In this document: positions 8,555 through 17,900 of the stretch, in pieces | Layout of the letters: each line of letters opens with the position of its first letter | Numbering within the stretch: position 1 is the stretch's first letter | Assembly (NCBI GenBank): GCA_020354125.1 | Contig: CP070643.1 | Span: 4,166,746-4,208,397, forward strand | Length of the DNA stretch: 41,652 bases | Direction of reading: 5' to 3' | From: Betaproteobacteria bacterium | GTDB lineage: Bacteria; Pseudomonadota; Gammaproteobacteria; Burkholderiales; Eutrophovitaceae | The notes under the pieces: model-generated | Told to the model about the DNA's origin: nothing | What the model saw: only the letters and a program-made list of their open reading frames with translations | Database searches by the model: none | Position numbers and translations under genes: made by a program

Positions 8555-8938
8555 TCACGCCGGAGCGGGTTCTGACAAATCAAAATCCAATTCGACTTTC
8601 GCGCCATTAGGATCGAAAAAGAACAGCTGCCAGACGTTCGCATCCTCCAGCCGGCGCAGGTCGTATTCGATGCTGCGCGATTTCAGTCTCTCAACCATGT
8701 CGACGAGGCCGGTCGCGCTGAAGGCCATGTGATCAATGACGCCCTCGCGGGGTTCCGGCATTTTGTCCCCGGCAATGACGTGCAGGATGGCTTGCCCTTC
8801 CTTATACAGCCAGGCACCGGGAAACTTGAAGTTTGGCCGCTTGCCCGGCTCGAGTTCGAGCAGCTCGCCATAGAACTTGACGGTTTCGTCGAGTTGATCG
8901 GTCAGTATTGTGAAGTGGTTCATTGCTGTGGCAGGCAT
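8555..8938 (-). CDS. VOC superfamily (glyoxalase/bleomycin-resistance-like) protein
   Basis: This 127-residue, single-domain-length protein has the paired beta-alpha-beta-beta-beta modules of the vicinal oxygen chelate fold. It starts MNHFTILTDQLDETVKFYGE, with a His in the first strand. It continues with AILHVIAG and IDHMAFSATG, where the second metal-type His lies, and ends with FFFDPNGAKVELDF, where the metal-type Glu lies. Lyases, dioxygenases and resistance proteins share this fold, so the reaction is open. GGGAGG lies 8-13 nt before the ATG. It follows the flavin oxidoreductase gene by 48 bp on the same strand and is probably co-transcribed with it. Confidence 0.82.
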   Translation of the reverse strand: MPATAMNHFTILTDQLDETVKFYGELLELEPGKRPNFKFPGAWLYKEGQAILHVIAGDKMPEPREGVIDHMAFSATGLVDMVERLKSRSIEYDLRRLEDANVWQLFFFDPNGAKVELDFDLSEPAPA

Positions 8939-8986
8939 CTCTTGTTCCCTCCCGTATATTGGTTTGCGATGATGGATCAGGCTTGT

Positions 8987-10141
8987 TCAGGCTGCGGCCT
9001 GGTCCTTCTGTTGTCGTTGCATCGATCGCTGCCGCTTGTCCAGCCACCAGCCGTACTGTTCGGGCCAGGATTCGAAATGGCCGCGACAACCCAGCTGAGC
9101 TTCCGCATTTAGCGCCCAGTTGGGATTATGCAGCGCCTCTCGGCCAATCGCGATCAAGTCAGCTTGTTCCGAGCGCAAGATCTGCTCCGCCTGCTCGCCA
9201 TCGAGAATCAGGCCAACTGCCATCGTCTTGATGTCGGCATCGCGGCGGATGCGCTCTGAAAACGGTACCTGAAATCCCGGCAGGCGTTTGACGCGGGCTG
9301 CCGTAGCAGATCCCATCAACCCGCCTGATGAACAGTCAATGACGTCGACACCGCGCGCTTTTAGCTCGCGCGAGAGTACCACGCTGTCCTCGATGTTCCA
9401 GCCACCTTCCATACCGTCGACCGACGAGATACGGGTAAACAGTGGTTTGTCCTTTGGGCAGACTGAGCGGATTGTTTCCGCCAGTTCCAGCGTAAATCGC
9501 ATACGGCCGGTCAGATCTCCTCCGTATTGGTCAGCGCGCTTATTGGTTATCGGTGAGAGGAACTCGTGTCCGAGATATCCGTGTGCGCTGTGAATTTCCA
9601 GCACGTCGAATCCAGCCCGCACAGCACGCTGGGCGGCAAGCCGCCAGTGCTCTTGCAGATCGTGGATTTCATTGACGGTTAGCTCATGCGGTTTCAGCCA
9701 GCCTTGGTCAAGCGGGATGGGACTGGGCGCGACTATGTTCCACACGTCTTCGCCGCGCGCGCGGTCGCTGTCGTCGAGCGGACCGTTACCATGCCACGGT
9801 CGCTGCATCGAGGCCTTGCGGCCTGCGTGTGCCAGTTGAATTGCTGCCGCGGCACCGGTCGACTTGATGAAGGAAACGATGCGTTCGAGCCCCGCTATGT
9901 GCTCGTCGGACCAGATACCAACATCACCGTGGGTGATACGGCCATCCATCTTGACCGCAGCCGCTTCGGTGAAAACAAGTCCGGCACCACCTTGTGCCAT
10001 CTTGCCCAGATGCACCAGGTGCCAATCGTTGACGATGCCGTCCTTCGCCGAGTAGGTGCACATCGGCGAGATCACAATCCGGTTCTTGAGCGTGACGCCG
10101 CGCAGCTCGGTCGGCGTCAATAAAAGAGGGAGCGTTGCCAT
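8987..10141 (-). CDS. NADH:flavin oxidoreductase, old yellow enzyme family (YqjM class)
   Basis: This 384-residue FMN-dependent ene-reductase reduces activated carbon-carbon double bonds using NAD(P)H. The TIM-barrel start LKNRIVISPMCTYSA carries the Cys typical of YqjM-type enzymes (near residue 25). AIQLAHAGRKAS supplies the conserved flavin-contacting HAGR. FDVLEIHSAHGYLGHEFLSP holds the substrate-binding HSAHGYL, and LIAIGREALHNPNW near the C-terminus binds the FMN phosphate. GAGGAGAT sits just before the ATG at 10141, so the longer frame to 10204 is rejected. Pairing with a VOC protein suggests a small catabolic or detoxification operon; the substrate is unknown. Confidence 0.92.
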   Translation of the reverse strand: MATLPLLLTPTELRGVTLKNRIVISPMCTYSAKDGIVNDWHLVHLGKMAQGGAGLVFTEAAAVKMDGRITHGDVGIWSDEHIAGLERIVSFIKSTGAAAAIQLAHAGRKASMQRPWHGNGPLDDSDRARGEDVWNIVAPSPIPLDQGWLKPHELTVNEIHDLQEHWRLAAQRAVRAGFDVLEIHSAHGYLGHEFLSPITNKRADQYGGDLTGRMRFTLELAETIRSVCPKDKPLFTRISSVDGMEGGWNIEDSVVLSRELKARGVDVIDCSSGGLMGSATAARVKRLPGFQVPFSERIRRDADIKTMAVGLILDGEQAEQILRSEQADLIAIGREALHNPNWALNAEAQLGCRGHFESWPEQYGWWLDKRQRSMQRQQKDQAAA

Positions 10142-10275
10142 TGATCTCCTCTGGATGATCTTGTTGTGACCGGATCCGGTGGTCCAGCCAATTGAGGATG
10201 GCAACTGTAGCGCCGGAGTTGCCCCGTGGGCAACTCCGGACGCTTAGCTAAAAAGGACGCTGCGTTAGTTAGGGC

Positions 10276-10746
10276 CTAGTTGCGCGGATGGGCGTGCACG
10301 TGATGGCGAGCCTCGAAGCGACCTTCATGGACGTGTCCCTCGTCCATTTCGACCGGGACGCGATTCAAATGTCCGTGCCGCACTTCTGATTCGGCCATCA
10401 GCGTGTTGGCGAACTGCGTGATGTCAGCAGTCGACCCCTTAAGCAGTACCGTTTCCAGACAGTTCTCATGATCGACCCGGATATGCATGGTCGAGATCAC
10501 GATGTCGTGATTGGCATGCTGTAGCTGAGCAATTCGCTCGGATAGATCGCGAGCCTTGTGATTGTAAATGTAGGACAGAGCGGCTATGCAATAGGGCGCT
10601 TCCTGGCTGGCAATGCTGGCGTTGGCGAGCTCGCTTCGGAGCATGTCCCGCACGGCCTCTGAGCGGTTCTGGTAACCGCGCTTGCGCAGCAGACTGTCAA
10701 ACTGGTTAGCGAGATCATCGCTCAGGGAAATGGTGAACCGTTCCAT
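10276..10746 (-). CDS. nikR: Nickel-responsive regulator NikR, with altered metal site
   Basis: This 156-residue ribbon-helix-helix regulator represses nickel uptake genes when nickel is bound in other bacteria. Residues 1-45 form the DNA-binding part (RFTISLSDDL, GYQNRSEAVRDMLR). Residues 50-135 form the ACT-like tetramer domain. By alignment from memory with E. coli NikR, the nickel ligands His76, His87, His89 and Cys95 correspond to His77, His88, Arg90 and Cys96, so the second His of HxH is Arg (codon CGG). His93 nearby could substitute. The C-terminal tail is His-rich (GHVHEGRFEARHHVHAH) and longer than in E. coli. No nickel transporter is adjacent; the nickel user in the window is the urease at 27.6-33.0 kb. 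Confidence 0.9.
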   Translation of the reverse strand: MERFTISLSDDLANQFDSLLRKRGYQNRSEAVRDMLRSELANASIASQEAPYCIAALSYIYNHKARDLSERIAQLQHANHDIVISTMHIRVDHENCLETVLLKGSTADITQFANTLMAESEVRHGHLNRVPVEMDEGHVHEGRFEARHHVHAHPRN

Positions 10747-11171
10747 ATGATGCTTTCCGACGAATGTAATAATTGATTAAACCGTTTGGTAGGCCCTACA
10801 AAGCAATATTCATACGTGACGACGTACCGCCTGTCGGCTTAACAATAGGCATTAACGGCTTAAGTCGGACAGACTTGAGGGGTCGATTAAAACCCCTTGA
10901 TTCATCAAAGGTTACGATTGAAGTAAAGTCTCTTAAACTGGAAATTGGGAGTGCCGGGAAAGCGTCGGACGAGACTTTTTTCGGCGGGTTTTCGGAGCTT
11001 ACCCGGTGATCCCGTGGACTGCGGCAGCAGGCGGTCGGAGCTGCCTTTGGAGACCGTGACGGCGCACTAATCGGCGGGTACTCAGGTCGGAGAAGCGGGC
11101 GCCGGGCGTCCTTTTACCACCCTCAAATGTCACTGGGTGACAGCCACCGACCGTGGTGCGTGCGATGCCCT
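10747..11171. other. Intergenic region with several perfect hairpins
   Basis: This 425-bp gap lies between nikR and the downstream-facing malY-like gene, both on the minus strand. Two hairpins lie close together: AAGTC-GGACA-GACTT near 10861-10875 and AGGGGT-CGATTAAA-ACCCCT near 10878-10897. TGTCAC-TGG-GTGACA at 11128-11142 lies 30 bp beyond the malY-like stop and may act as its terminator, although its T tail is weak. A 78-codon plus-strand frame here starts with TTG and lacks a ribosome site, so it is not called. I see no nikR-type GTATGA-N16-TCATAC operator. Confidence 0.45.
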
Positions 11172-12317
11172 CTAGCGAGACAGCACGGCTTCGCGGATGC
11201 GCCCGAGTGCTTCCTCTAGACGACTGCGTGGACAGGCGAAATTGAGCCGCAGGAATCCCGGAGCATCAAACAGCTTGCCGTCGTACAGACCGACACCGGC
11301 TTCCTCGAAAAATGCGACCGGGTCGCTGACCGACAGTTCTCGGGCATCGATCCAGGCAAGGTAGGTTGCTTCCACGTGCCAGGTTTTGAGACCAGGTATT
11401 GACGATAGCTGTGCTTCGACCAGGTCGCGGTTGCCGCGCAGGTAATCAACCAGAGCCAACTGCCACGCCTTGCCGTCGCGCAATGCAGCCAGCGTCGCGA
11501 AAAAACCAAGTGCGCCGATATGATGAACTATGCCGCGCATGGTGCGTTGGATTTTGCTGCGCAGCTGTTCGTCGGAAATGATTGCGAACGCGCAGCCCAG
11601 GCCGGGCAAATTGAATGTCTTGCTAGCCGATAACAGGGTAACCGTGCGTGCGGCGATGTCGCCCAGTGAGGCGACCGGAATGTGCTTTTTGTCCTGATCG
11701 AGCACCAGGCCAGAGTGAATTTCGTCGGATGCCAGAACGAGATCGTGCCGCTCGCAGAAATCCGCGAGCTGTGTGAGTTCGTCGCGCGACCAGACGCGCC
11801 CGGTAGGATTGTGCGGGCTGCACAGTAACAAAGTACGAGTTTTCGGGCTGACCGCTTTCTCGAGTCTGTCGAAGTCCCACAGCCAGCGCCCGTCACATTC
11901 CTGCAAAGGGACGGTCACTGTGACGCGCTCACCGTAACGCGGCGCGGACAGAAAAGGTGGATAGATCGGAATTGCGGTCAGGACTTCTTCGCCCGGTTCA
12001 GCGAAAGCGCGGCTGACAACACTCAGGCCGACGACCAGGCTGGGCATCCACACGATCCAGTCCGGGTCGATTGTCCACCCGAAATCGCGCTCCAGTGCAG
12101 CAGTCACGACCGCGGGTATTTGTTTCGGCGGTTGCGTGTAGCCGAATATGCCGTGCTCTACCCGTTGGCGAAGCATGTCAATGACGCACGGTGCGGTACG
12201 AAAATCCATATCTGCCACCCACAGGGGAATCACATCGCGACCGCCGTACTTCTCCCACTTGCTACTGGAGCTGTCGCGGCGGTCGGGCGCGCTGTCGAAT
12301 TCAAAATCAGTATTCAT
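11172..12317 (-). CDS. MalY/PatB-type PLP-dependent C-S beta-lyase (aminotransferase fold I)
   Basis: This 381-residue fold-type I PLP enzyme probably cleaves cystathionine or cysteine S-conjugates. MalY/PatB marks include WVADMDFRTAPCV near the N-terminus, GYTQPP, and the CSPHNPTGRVW loop. They also include the Asp of ASDEIHSGL that contacts the pyridine nitrogen, and SASKTFNLPGL with the Schiff-base Lys. Near the C-terminus, FLRLNFACPRSRLEEAL contains the carboxylate-binding Arg. CAGGAACTGC before the ATG at 12317 fixes the start; the longer frame to 12431 has no such site and would overlap the start region of the divergent GGDEF-EAL gene. It may share an intergenic promoter region with that gene. 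Confidence 0.9.
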   Translation of the reverse strand: MNTDFEFDSAPDRRDSSSSKWEKYGGRDVIPLWVADMDFRTAPCVIDMLRQRVEHGIFGYTQPPKQIPAVVTAALERDFGWTIDPDWIVWMPSLVVGLSVVSRAFAEPGEEVLTAIPIYPPFLSAPRYGERVTVTVPLQECDGRWLWDFDRLEKAVSPKTRTLLLCSPHNPTGRVWSRDELTQLADFCERHDLVLASDEIHSGLVLDQDKKHIPVASLGDIAARTVTLLSASKTFNLPGLGCAFAIISDEQLRSKIQRTMRGIVHHIGALGFFATLAALRDGKAWQLALVDYLRGNRDLVEAQLSSIPGLKTWHVEATYLAWIDARELSVSDPVAFFEEAGVGLYDGKLFDAPGFLRLNFACPRSRLEEALGRIREAVLSR

Positions 12318-12526
12318 GCAGTTCCTGCGAGCGGAGTAACCAAGGCGTGTCCGAAACGGCACTGTGGTCGCCATACCGGAGTTCCGTGATTTTGACATCT
12401 TCTTGCCGGCTGGCCGGTGATCTCGAAGCAATGTCCATTACGTCGTACTCGTCTGTAGGCAGAGTTCCTATTTCGCTCGACATGTGTCGTAACGACCTGA
12501 TTCAAGTCGTGCCATTACCAGCCGTA

Positions 12527-14887
12527 ATGTCATTGGAGACCAGGGCCAGAAATTTGCAGATCAAACCACAAAATCGCATTTTGATCATCGTGGCGGCAGT
12601 GCTGTTTCTCGGTATTGCGCTGTCTGCGTACGTCTATCGCAATGGCCAGTCAGTGCTCGAGGCTTCCAGGCCTTTATTGAGCCAGCAGCTCCCAGCGCTG
12701 CAATTGATATCGCATCTCCAGCTCGAGGTCGCCGCCCAGGAACCGATTCTCTACGAGTACTACGCGACCATAGAACGGGAAACGTTCAAACGCCGATTTG
12801 AGGCGAACGACGCCCATATCACTCGCGATGTAAAGATGCTGGCCGACGGCCTGGTCCTGGAGGAAGATCTGCGCCCGGTGCGCCAATACTGTGTGAAGAT
12901 CAACAAGCTGGCAGAAGATCTGGATAACACGCTGCGGGTATACGGCGAGTCGCGTGTTGATTGGGACCACGCCAGAGAAGTGCTGGTTGAGGTATCCGCC
13001 GCGGGCCGGGAGGTGAACGCCGAGTTGGAATCGCTTGCCGCATCGATACGCGATTCAGTCAGTGTCGGTGGCAAAAATACCAGCCAGCGAGTCGAAACGG
13101 TGATCACCGCGGTTCTTGCTTTCAGTCTGCTTCTGGCAGGCATCGCCGTTGTTGTTGGCTATCTGGTTAACGCTTACCTCAAGGAAGCCAACGAGCGGCA
13201 CAAGCTTGCGATGTTCGTGGAAAGAAATCCGAATCCGGTTCTGCGGCTGACACCGTCTGGCGAAGTCGTGTATGCAAACCCGGGCGCCCTCGAACTGGCT
13301 TCATATCTGAAGCTGGGTGATGCTGGCATCGAACAGGTTCTGCCGGACGATGTGACCGAACGTCTGCACGATTTGTTGCTCAGCGATCAGGTTGCCGGCC
13401 AGTTTGAATATACACGCCATAGCCTGACTATCGATAGCACTGTTCGCTATCTGCCAGAGCATGGCATATTTCACTGCTATCTGGCCGATGTGACGGAGCG
13501 CAAGAAGGCCGAAGCGGGATTGCGCCAGCAGGCCTTCCACGATTCGTTGACCGGTTTGCCCAATCGCCGTTACCTGCGCGAGACGATTTCGGAGCTCGAT
13601 GGATCACAGCCGGTTGCACTGTTACTGCTGAACTTCGACCGCTTTCACAGATTGCTCAGTAATGTCGGACCGGAAACGGTGGACAGGCTGCTGCGCGAAG
13701 TCGCCGGTCGATTGTCCGGAATCTTTCCGCCAAGCGGATCATATCCTCATTTATTCCGCTTCGAGGGCGATACGTTTGTGATGCTTGCTCCGACAGAGGG
13801 GCGCGATGAAATGGCGGGGCAGGCGGCACAGCGCATACTGGAAACACTTTGGCCGCCGTTCTATGTCGATGGGCGAGAGGTTTTCTTGTCAGCCAGTATC
13901 GGTGTGAGTACATATCCGCGCGATGGCAGGCAGGCTCCGGAGCTGGTGCACAACGCCGGCATGGCGTTGCACGCGGTGAAGCAGACCGGTGGCGGTGCTT
14001 ACCAGATCTACAATGCGGACATGAGTGCGTACGCGACTGCGCGTATGGCTATGGAGAGCGACCTTCGCGACGCAATCAAGAACGACGAGTTCTTTCTGCA
14101 TTTTCAGCCTCAGTTGGATCTGGGCAGCAGCAATGTTGTCGCGGCCGAGGCGTTGCTGCGCTGGAATCGCTCCGGCCATGGCCTTGTCTCGCCTGGCCAG
14201 TTTATTCCGGTTGCGGAAGAAGCTGGTTTGATTACCGCAATGGGCGATTGGGTGCTGGAAAGATCCTGTCGCTGTGCCGTCGAATGGCAGAAGAAAAATT
14301 TCCCGCCGGTGCGGGTGGCGGTAAATATTTCGGCACGCCAGTTTCAGTCTCCAGAGTTGGTTGGCCGCGTGAGGGAAATCCTGGCGCAAACCGGGCTGAG
14401 GCCGGATTTGCTCGAGCTGGAAATTACCGAGAGTTCGACCATGGAAGACGTCGAGCGCACGGTGCGCATACTCGAGCAGCTCAAAGGCCTCGGGGTGACC
14501 CTGGCGATCGACGATTTCGGAACCGGCTTTTCTTCCATGAGCTATCTGTCACGCTTCCCGGTGGACCGGCTCAAGATTGATCAGTCCTTTTTGCAAGGAC
14601 TGGTCAAAAACGATGACAGGGCAACTGCCATCGTCTCGGCGGTGATCACGCTGGGCCACACGTTGAACCTGAAGGTGATCGGCGAAGGCGTTGAAACCGA
14701 AGCGCAACTGCTCAAGCTTCGTCAGCTGGGATGCGACGAGACGCAGGGATTCTTGTTCAGCAGGCCGGTGCCGGACCAGGAGTTCGTCGCTTTTGTCAAC
14801 GAGGGTCGTTGGCTCACGGACCAAAACTCGTTCGGCGCGGCCTTGCTGCGGTCGGTAGGAATGCGCTCGGCTGCCGACGCCGCCTGA
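12527..14887 (+). CDS. Membrane PAS-like/GGDEF-EAL protein, probable c-di-GMP phosphodiesterase
   Basis: In the 786-residue form, the order is a membrane helix (16-37), a periplasmic helical sensor of about 150 residues and a second membrane helix (192-218). These are followed by a PAS-like segment (225-330), a GGDEF domain (338-490) and an EAL domain from about 515. The GGDEF signature is replaced by FRFEGDTF, so cyclase activity is unlikely. The EAL domain keeps AEALLRW, the AIDDFGTGFSS loop, LKIDQSF and GEGVETE, so it should hydrolyse c-di-GMP. The start is uncertain: ATGs at 12431, 12482 and 12527 are all in frame and none has a strong ribosome site. It converges on dnaE2 with 22 bp between stops. 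Confidence 0.88.
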   Translation: MSLETRARNLQIKPQNRILIIVAAVLFLGIALSAYVYRNGQSVLEASRPLLSQQLPALQLISHLQLEVAAQEPILYEYYATIERETFKRRFEANDAHITRDVKMLADGLVLEEDLRPVRQYCVKINKLAEDLDNTLRVYGESRVDWDHAREVLVEVSAAGREVNAELESLAASIRDSVSVGGKNTSQRVETVITAVLAFSLLLAGIAVVVGYLVNAYLKEANERHKLAMFVERNPNPVLRLTPSGEVVYANPGALELASYLKLGDAGIEQVLPDDVTERLHDLLLSDQVAGQFEYTRHSLTIDSTVRYLPEHGIFHCYLADVTERKKAEAGLRQQAFHDSLTGLPNRRYLRETISELDGSQPVALLLLNFDRFHRLLSNVGPETVDRLLREVAGRLSGIFPPSGSYPHLFRFEGDTFVMLAPTEGRDEMAGQAAQRILETLWPPFYVDGREVFLSASIGVSTYPRDGRQAPELVHNAGMALHAVKQTGGGAYQIYNADMSAYATARMAMESDLRDAIKNDEFFLHFQPQLDLGSSNVVAAEALLRWNRSGHGLVSPGQFIPVAEEAGLITAMGDWVLERSCRCAVEWQKKNFPPVRVAVNISARQFQSPELVGRVREILAQTGLRPDLLELEITESSTMEDVERTVRILEQLKGLGVTLAIDDFGTGFSSMSYLSRFPVDRLKIDQSFLQGLVKNDDRATAIVSAVITLGHTLNLKVIGEGVETEAQLLKLRQLGCDETQGFLFSRPVPDQEFVAFVNEGRWLTDQNSFGAALLRSVGMRSAADAA

Positions 14888-14909
14888 CCCGCTGGGTCGG
14901 TTACTGCTG

Positions 14910-17900
14910 TCAGTGAAAATCCCTTGAACGGGTGAGCAGGTTGCCCAGCAGGTGAGACTGATCTATCAGTTTGCCTGCTATCAGGTGAATCACTTCGCCT
15001 TCACGTTCAATATGTCCGTGTACCGCCATCAATTGGGCGCCAAGTAATACGCGGCGCTGCTCCGCAGCCGACCGGCCCCAGACAACGACGTTGATGAATC
15101 CGGTTTCATCCTCGAGTGTGACGAATACTACGCCGCTCGCGGTGCCCGGGCGTTGACGGCAGGTGACGATGCCGGCAGCACGTGTCATCGTGCCATGCGG
15201 GAGGTGGCGGATTTCTTCCGCACTGAGCATATGTAGTTTTTGCAGTTCCGGGCGCAGCAGCGCCAGCGGATGCCGGCCCAGTGACAATCCGATGCTGGCG
15301 TAGTCGGCGACAATGTTTTCACCTTCGGTGGGCGAGGGTAGATCGACCGGCTGTTCATGAACGGGCGCCTTTTCCAGGAGCAGTGGACGCGCTTCGATTC
15401 CGGCAACCATCCATGCTGCATTATGGCGATGGCCGTTGGTTGTGCTGAGCGCACCGGCAGCGGCGAGACATTCCATGTCACGGCGTGACAGTTTCGCCGC
15501 ACGCATTAGTTGCTCGGCCGATTGACTGTGCAGATTCCGGCGCGCATCGACCAGTCGTTGTATGCCGGCTTCTGACAAGCCTTTCACCATTTTGAAGCCA
15601 AGGCGCAGTGCCGGCTGAGGCTGATGTTGGCTTTGTTCCAAAGCGTCCGCGTCGTGGCAAGTTTTCTGTGTCATTGGCGCGTCCACTTGCACGCTTCTAC
15701 GGTGCGGCTGCGACACGTTAGCCGCAGGCCCGTTTGCGGGAGCAGACGCAATGCGCCCCGTTTCATGGACATCGATCGCAGCCTTTTGCGCCCCTTCCCG
15801 CACCTGCGCTTCGCGTACCGAGTCCGGGGCGCATCCCCGTCCAGGCGGGGCGCACTGTACGGCGGAGGAGGGGCCCCACGAGTGGGGATCCGACCCGGGA
15901 AGTGCGCACAGGTTCGGCTTGAGTACCGTGCGCTCCTGTTCGGCTTCGCGGTCGCATTCCGCAAGCGTGTCCCTGCTCTGCGCTGCGCCGAACCCTGCTC
16001 CGCGCTCCAGCGTGCAAGCATAGTTGCTTTTGAGAATATCGACAGGACGGATTTCAACGCCGTGGCGCCGCGCATCCTGTACCAGTTGCGAAGGCGCATA
16101 AAAGCCCATTGGCTGACTGTTGAGCAGGGCGCAGGTAAAGGCGGCCGGATAGTGGCATTTCAACCACGATGACACATAGACCAACAAGGCGAAGCTGGCC
16201 GAATGTGATTCAGGAAATCCGTATTCGCCGAAGCCGAGAATTTGCTGGAAGATCTGCTTGGCGAATGCTTCGCTGTAGCCACGGTGGCGCATGCCGCGGA
16301 TCAGTTTTTCCTCGAATGGTTGCAGTCCGCCCCGGCGCCGCCACGCTGCCATCGAACGGCGCAAGTGATCAGCTTCACCAGGCGTAAATCCCGCCGCAAC
16401 CACGGCCAGTTGCATGACCTGTTCCTGGAAAATCGGCACGCCAAGCGTGCGTTCCAGCACGCTGCGTACTTGCTCGGAAGGGTAGGTGATGGGATCGGTG
16501 CCCTGACGGCGCCGCAGATAGGGATGCACCATGCCGCCCTGGATCGGGCCGGGCCGCACAATGGCAACTTCGATTACCAGATCATAAAAACATTGTGGCC
16601 GCAGCCGTGGCAGCATCGACATCTGTGCGCGCGACTCGATCTGGAATACGCCGATGGTGTCGGCGCGCTGGATCATTTCATAGACTTTCGGATCTTCCGC
16701 CGGCACATCGGCGATCGTGAACGGTTTTTTGTGCAGCTCGCTCACCAGTGCAAGCGCCCGGCGAATCGCCGAAAGCATGCCAAGCGCGAGCACATCGACT
16801 TTCAGCAGACCGAGCGCGTCGAGATCATCCTTGTCCCACTGGATGACAGAGCGCTCCGCCATCGCTGCATTCTCTACCGGTACCAACCGTGACAACAGGC
16901 CGCGCGCAATGACAAAGCCACCGACGTGCTGCGATAAATGACGCGGAAAACCGCCCAGTGTTTCGGTCAGCGTGATCAGCCTTTGTATAACCGGTGAAGC
17001 CGGGTCGAATCCGACTTCCTGCAAACGCTCGGCACGCTTTGACTTGCGATCCCACCAGGCAAAGTTCTTTGAAATGCGATTGACTTGCTCGAGGTTCAGG
17101 CCGAGCGCCTTGCCAACATCGCGGAATGCGCTTTTGGCTCGGTAGGTGATGACAGTCGCGGCAAGGGCAGCGCGATCACGGCCATATTTTTCATAGATGT
17201 ACTGGATGACTTCTTCGCGGCGTTCGTGTTCGAAATCGACGTCGATATCCGGCGGCTCGTTGCGTTCTTTTGAAATAAAGCGTTCGAACAACATCGCCAT
17301 TCGACTTGGATCGACTTCGGTAATGCCCAGTGCGTAGCACACCGCGGAATTGGCTGCGCTGCCGCGTCCCTGACAGAGAATATGACGGCTGCGTGCGAAT
17401 TTGACGATGTCGTAAACGGTCAGAAAGTAAGGTTCGTAGTGCAGCTCCTCGATCAACGCCAGCTCGTGGTCAACCAGCTCGCGAACCCTGGGAGTGGTGC
17501 CGGACGGAAAGCGCCATGCCAGTCCTGCCTCGGTCAGTTGGCGCAGATGCTGGGAAGGCGTCAGACCGGACGGAACGATTTCTTCCGGATACTCGTAACG
17601 CAGGCTGTCGAGCGAAAAATCACAGCGCTGGGTAATTTCAACAGATTGCGCAAGCAGCTTGGGCGGATAGATGCGGCTGAGTGTTTTGCGATGACGCAGG
17701 TGACGCTCGCCACTCGGGTGAAGTCCGTGTCCAACTTGCGAAACCGGTTTGCCGAGACGGATTGCAGTCAGTGTGTCCTGCAGCATGCGCCGTTCGCGCA
17801 AATGCATGTGAACGTCGCCGGTTGCCACGCATGGCAGTGCCAGCTGTTCTCCGAGTTTGCACAGCGCATCGAGCCGTTGGCGCTCACCGCCGCGTGCCAG

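Noticed and set aside
10788..10815. TCATAC at 10810 as half of a NikR operator
   Set aside because: The expected partner GTATGA at 16-bp spacing is absent (GGTAGG is found instead).
10773..11009. 78-codon plus-strand frame upstream of nikR
   Set aside because: It starts with TTG, has no ribosome site, lacks recognisable protein features and overlaps hairpin-rich intergenic DNA.
12191..12526. Longer N-terminus of the GGDEF-EAL protein
   Set aside because: The extra residues overlap the start of the divergent malY-like gene and have no membrane or domain character; only the ATGs at 12431 and 12482 remain possible alternatives.
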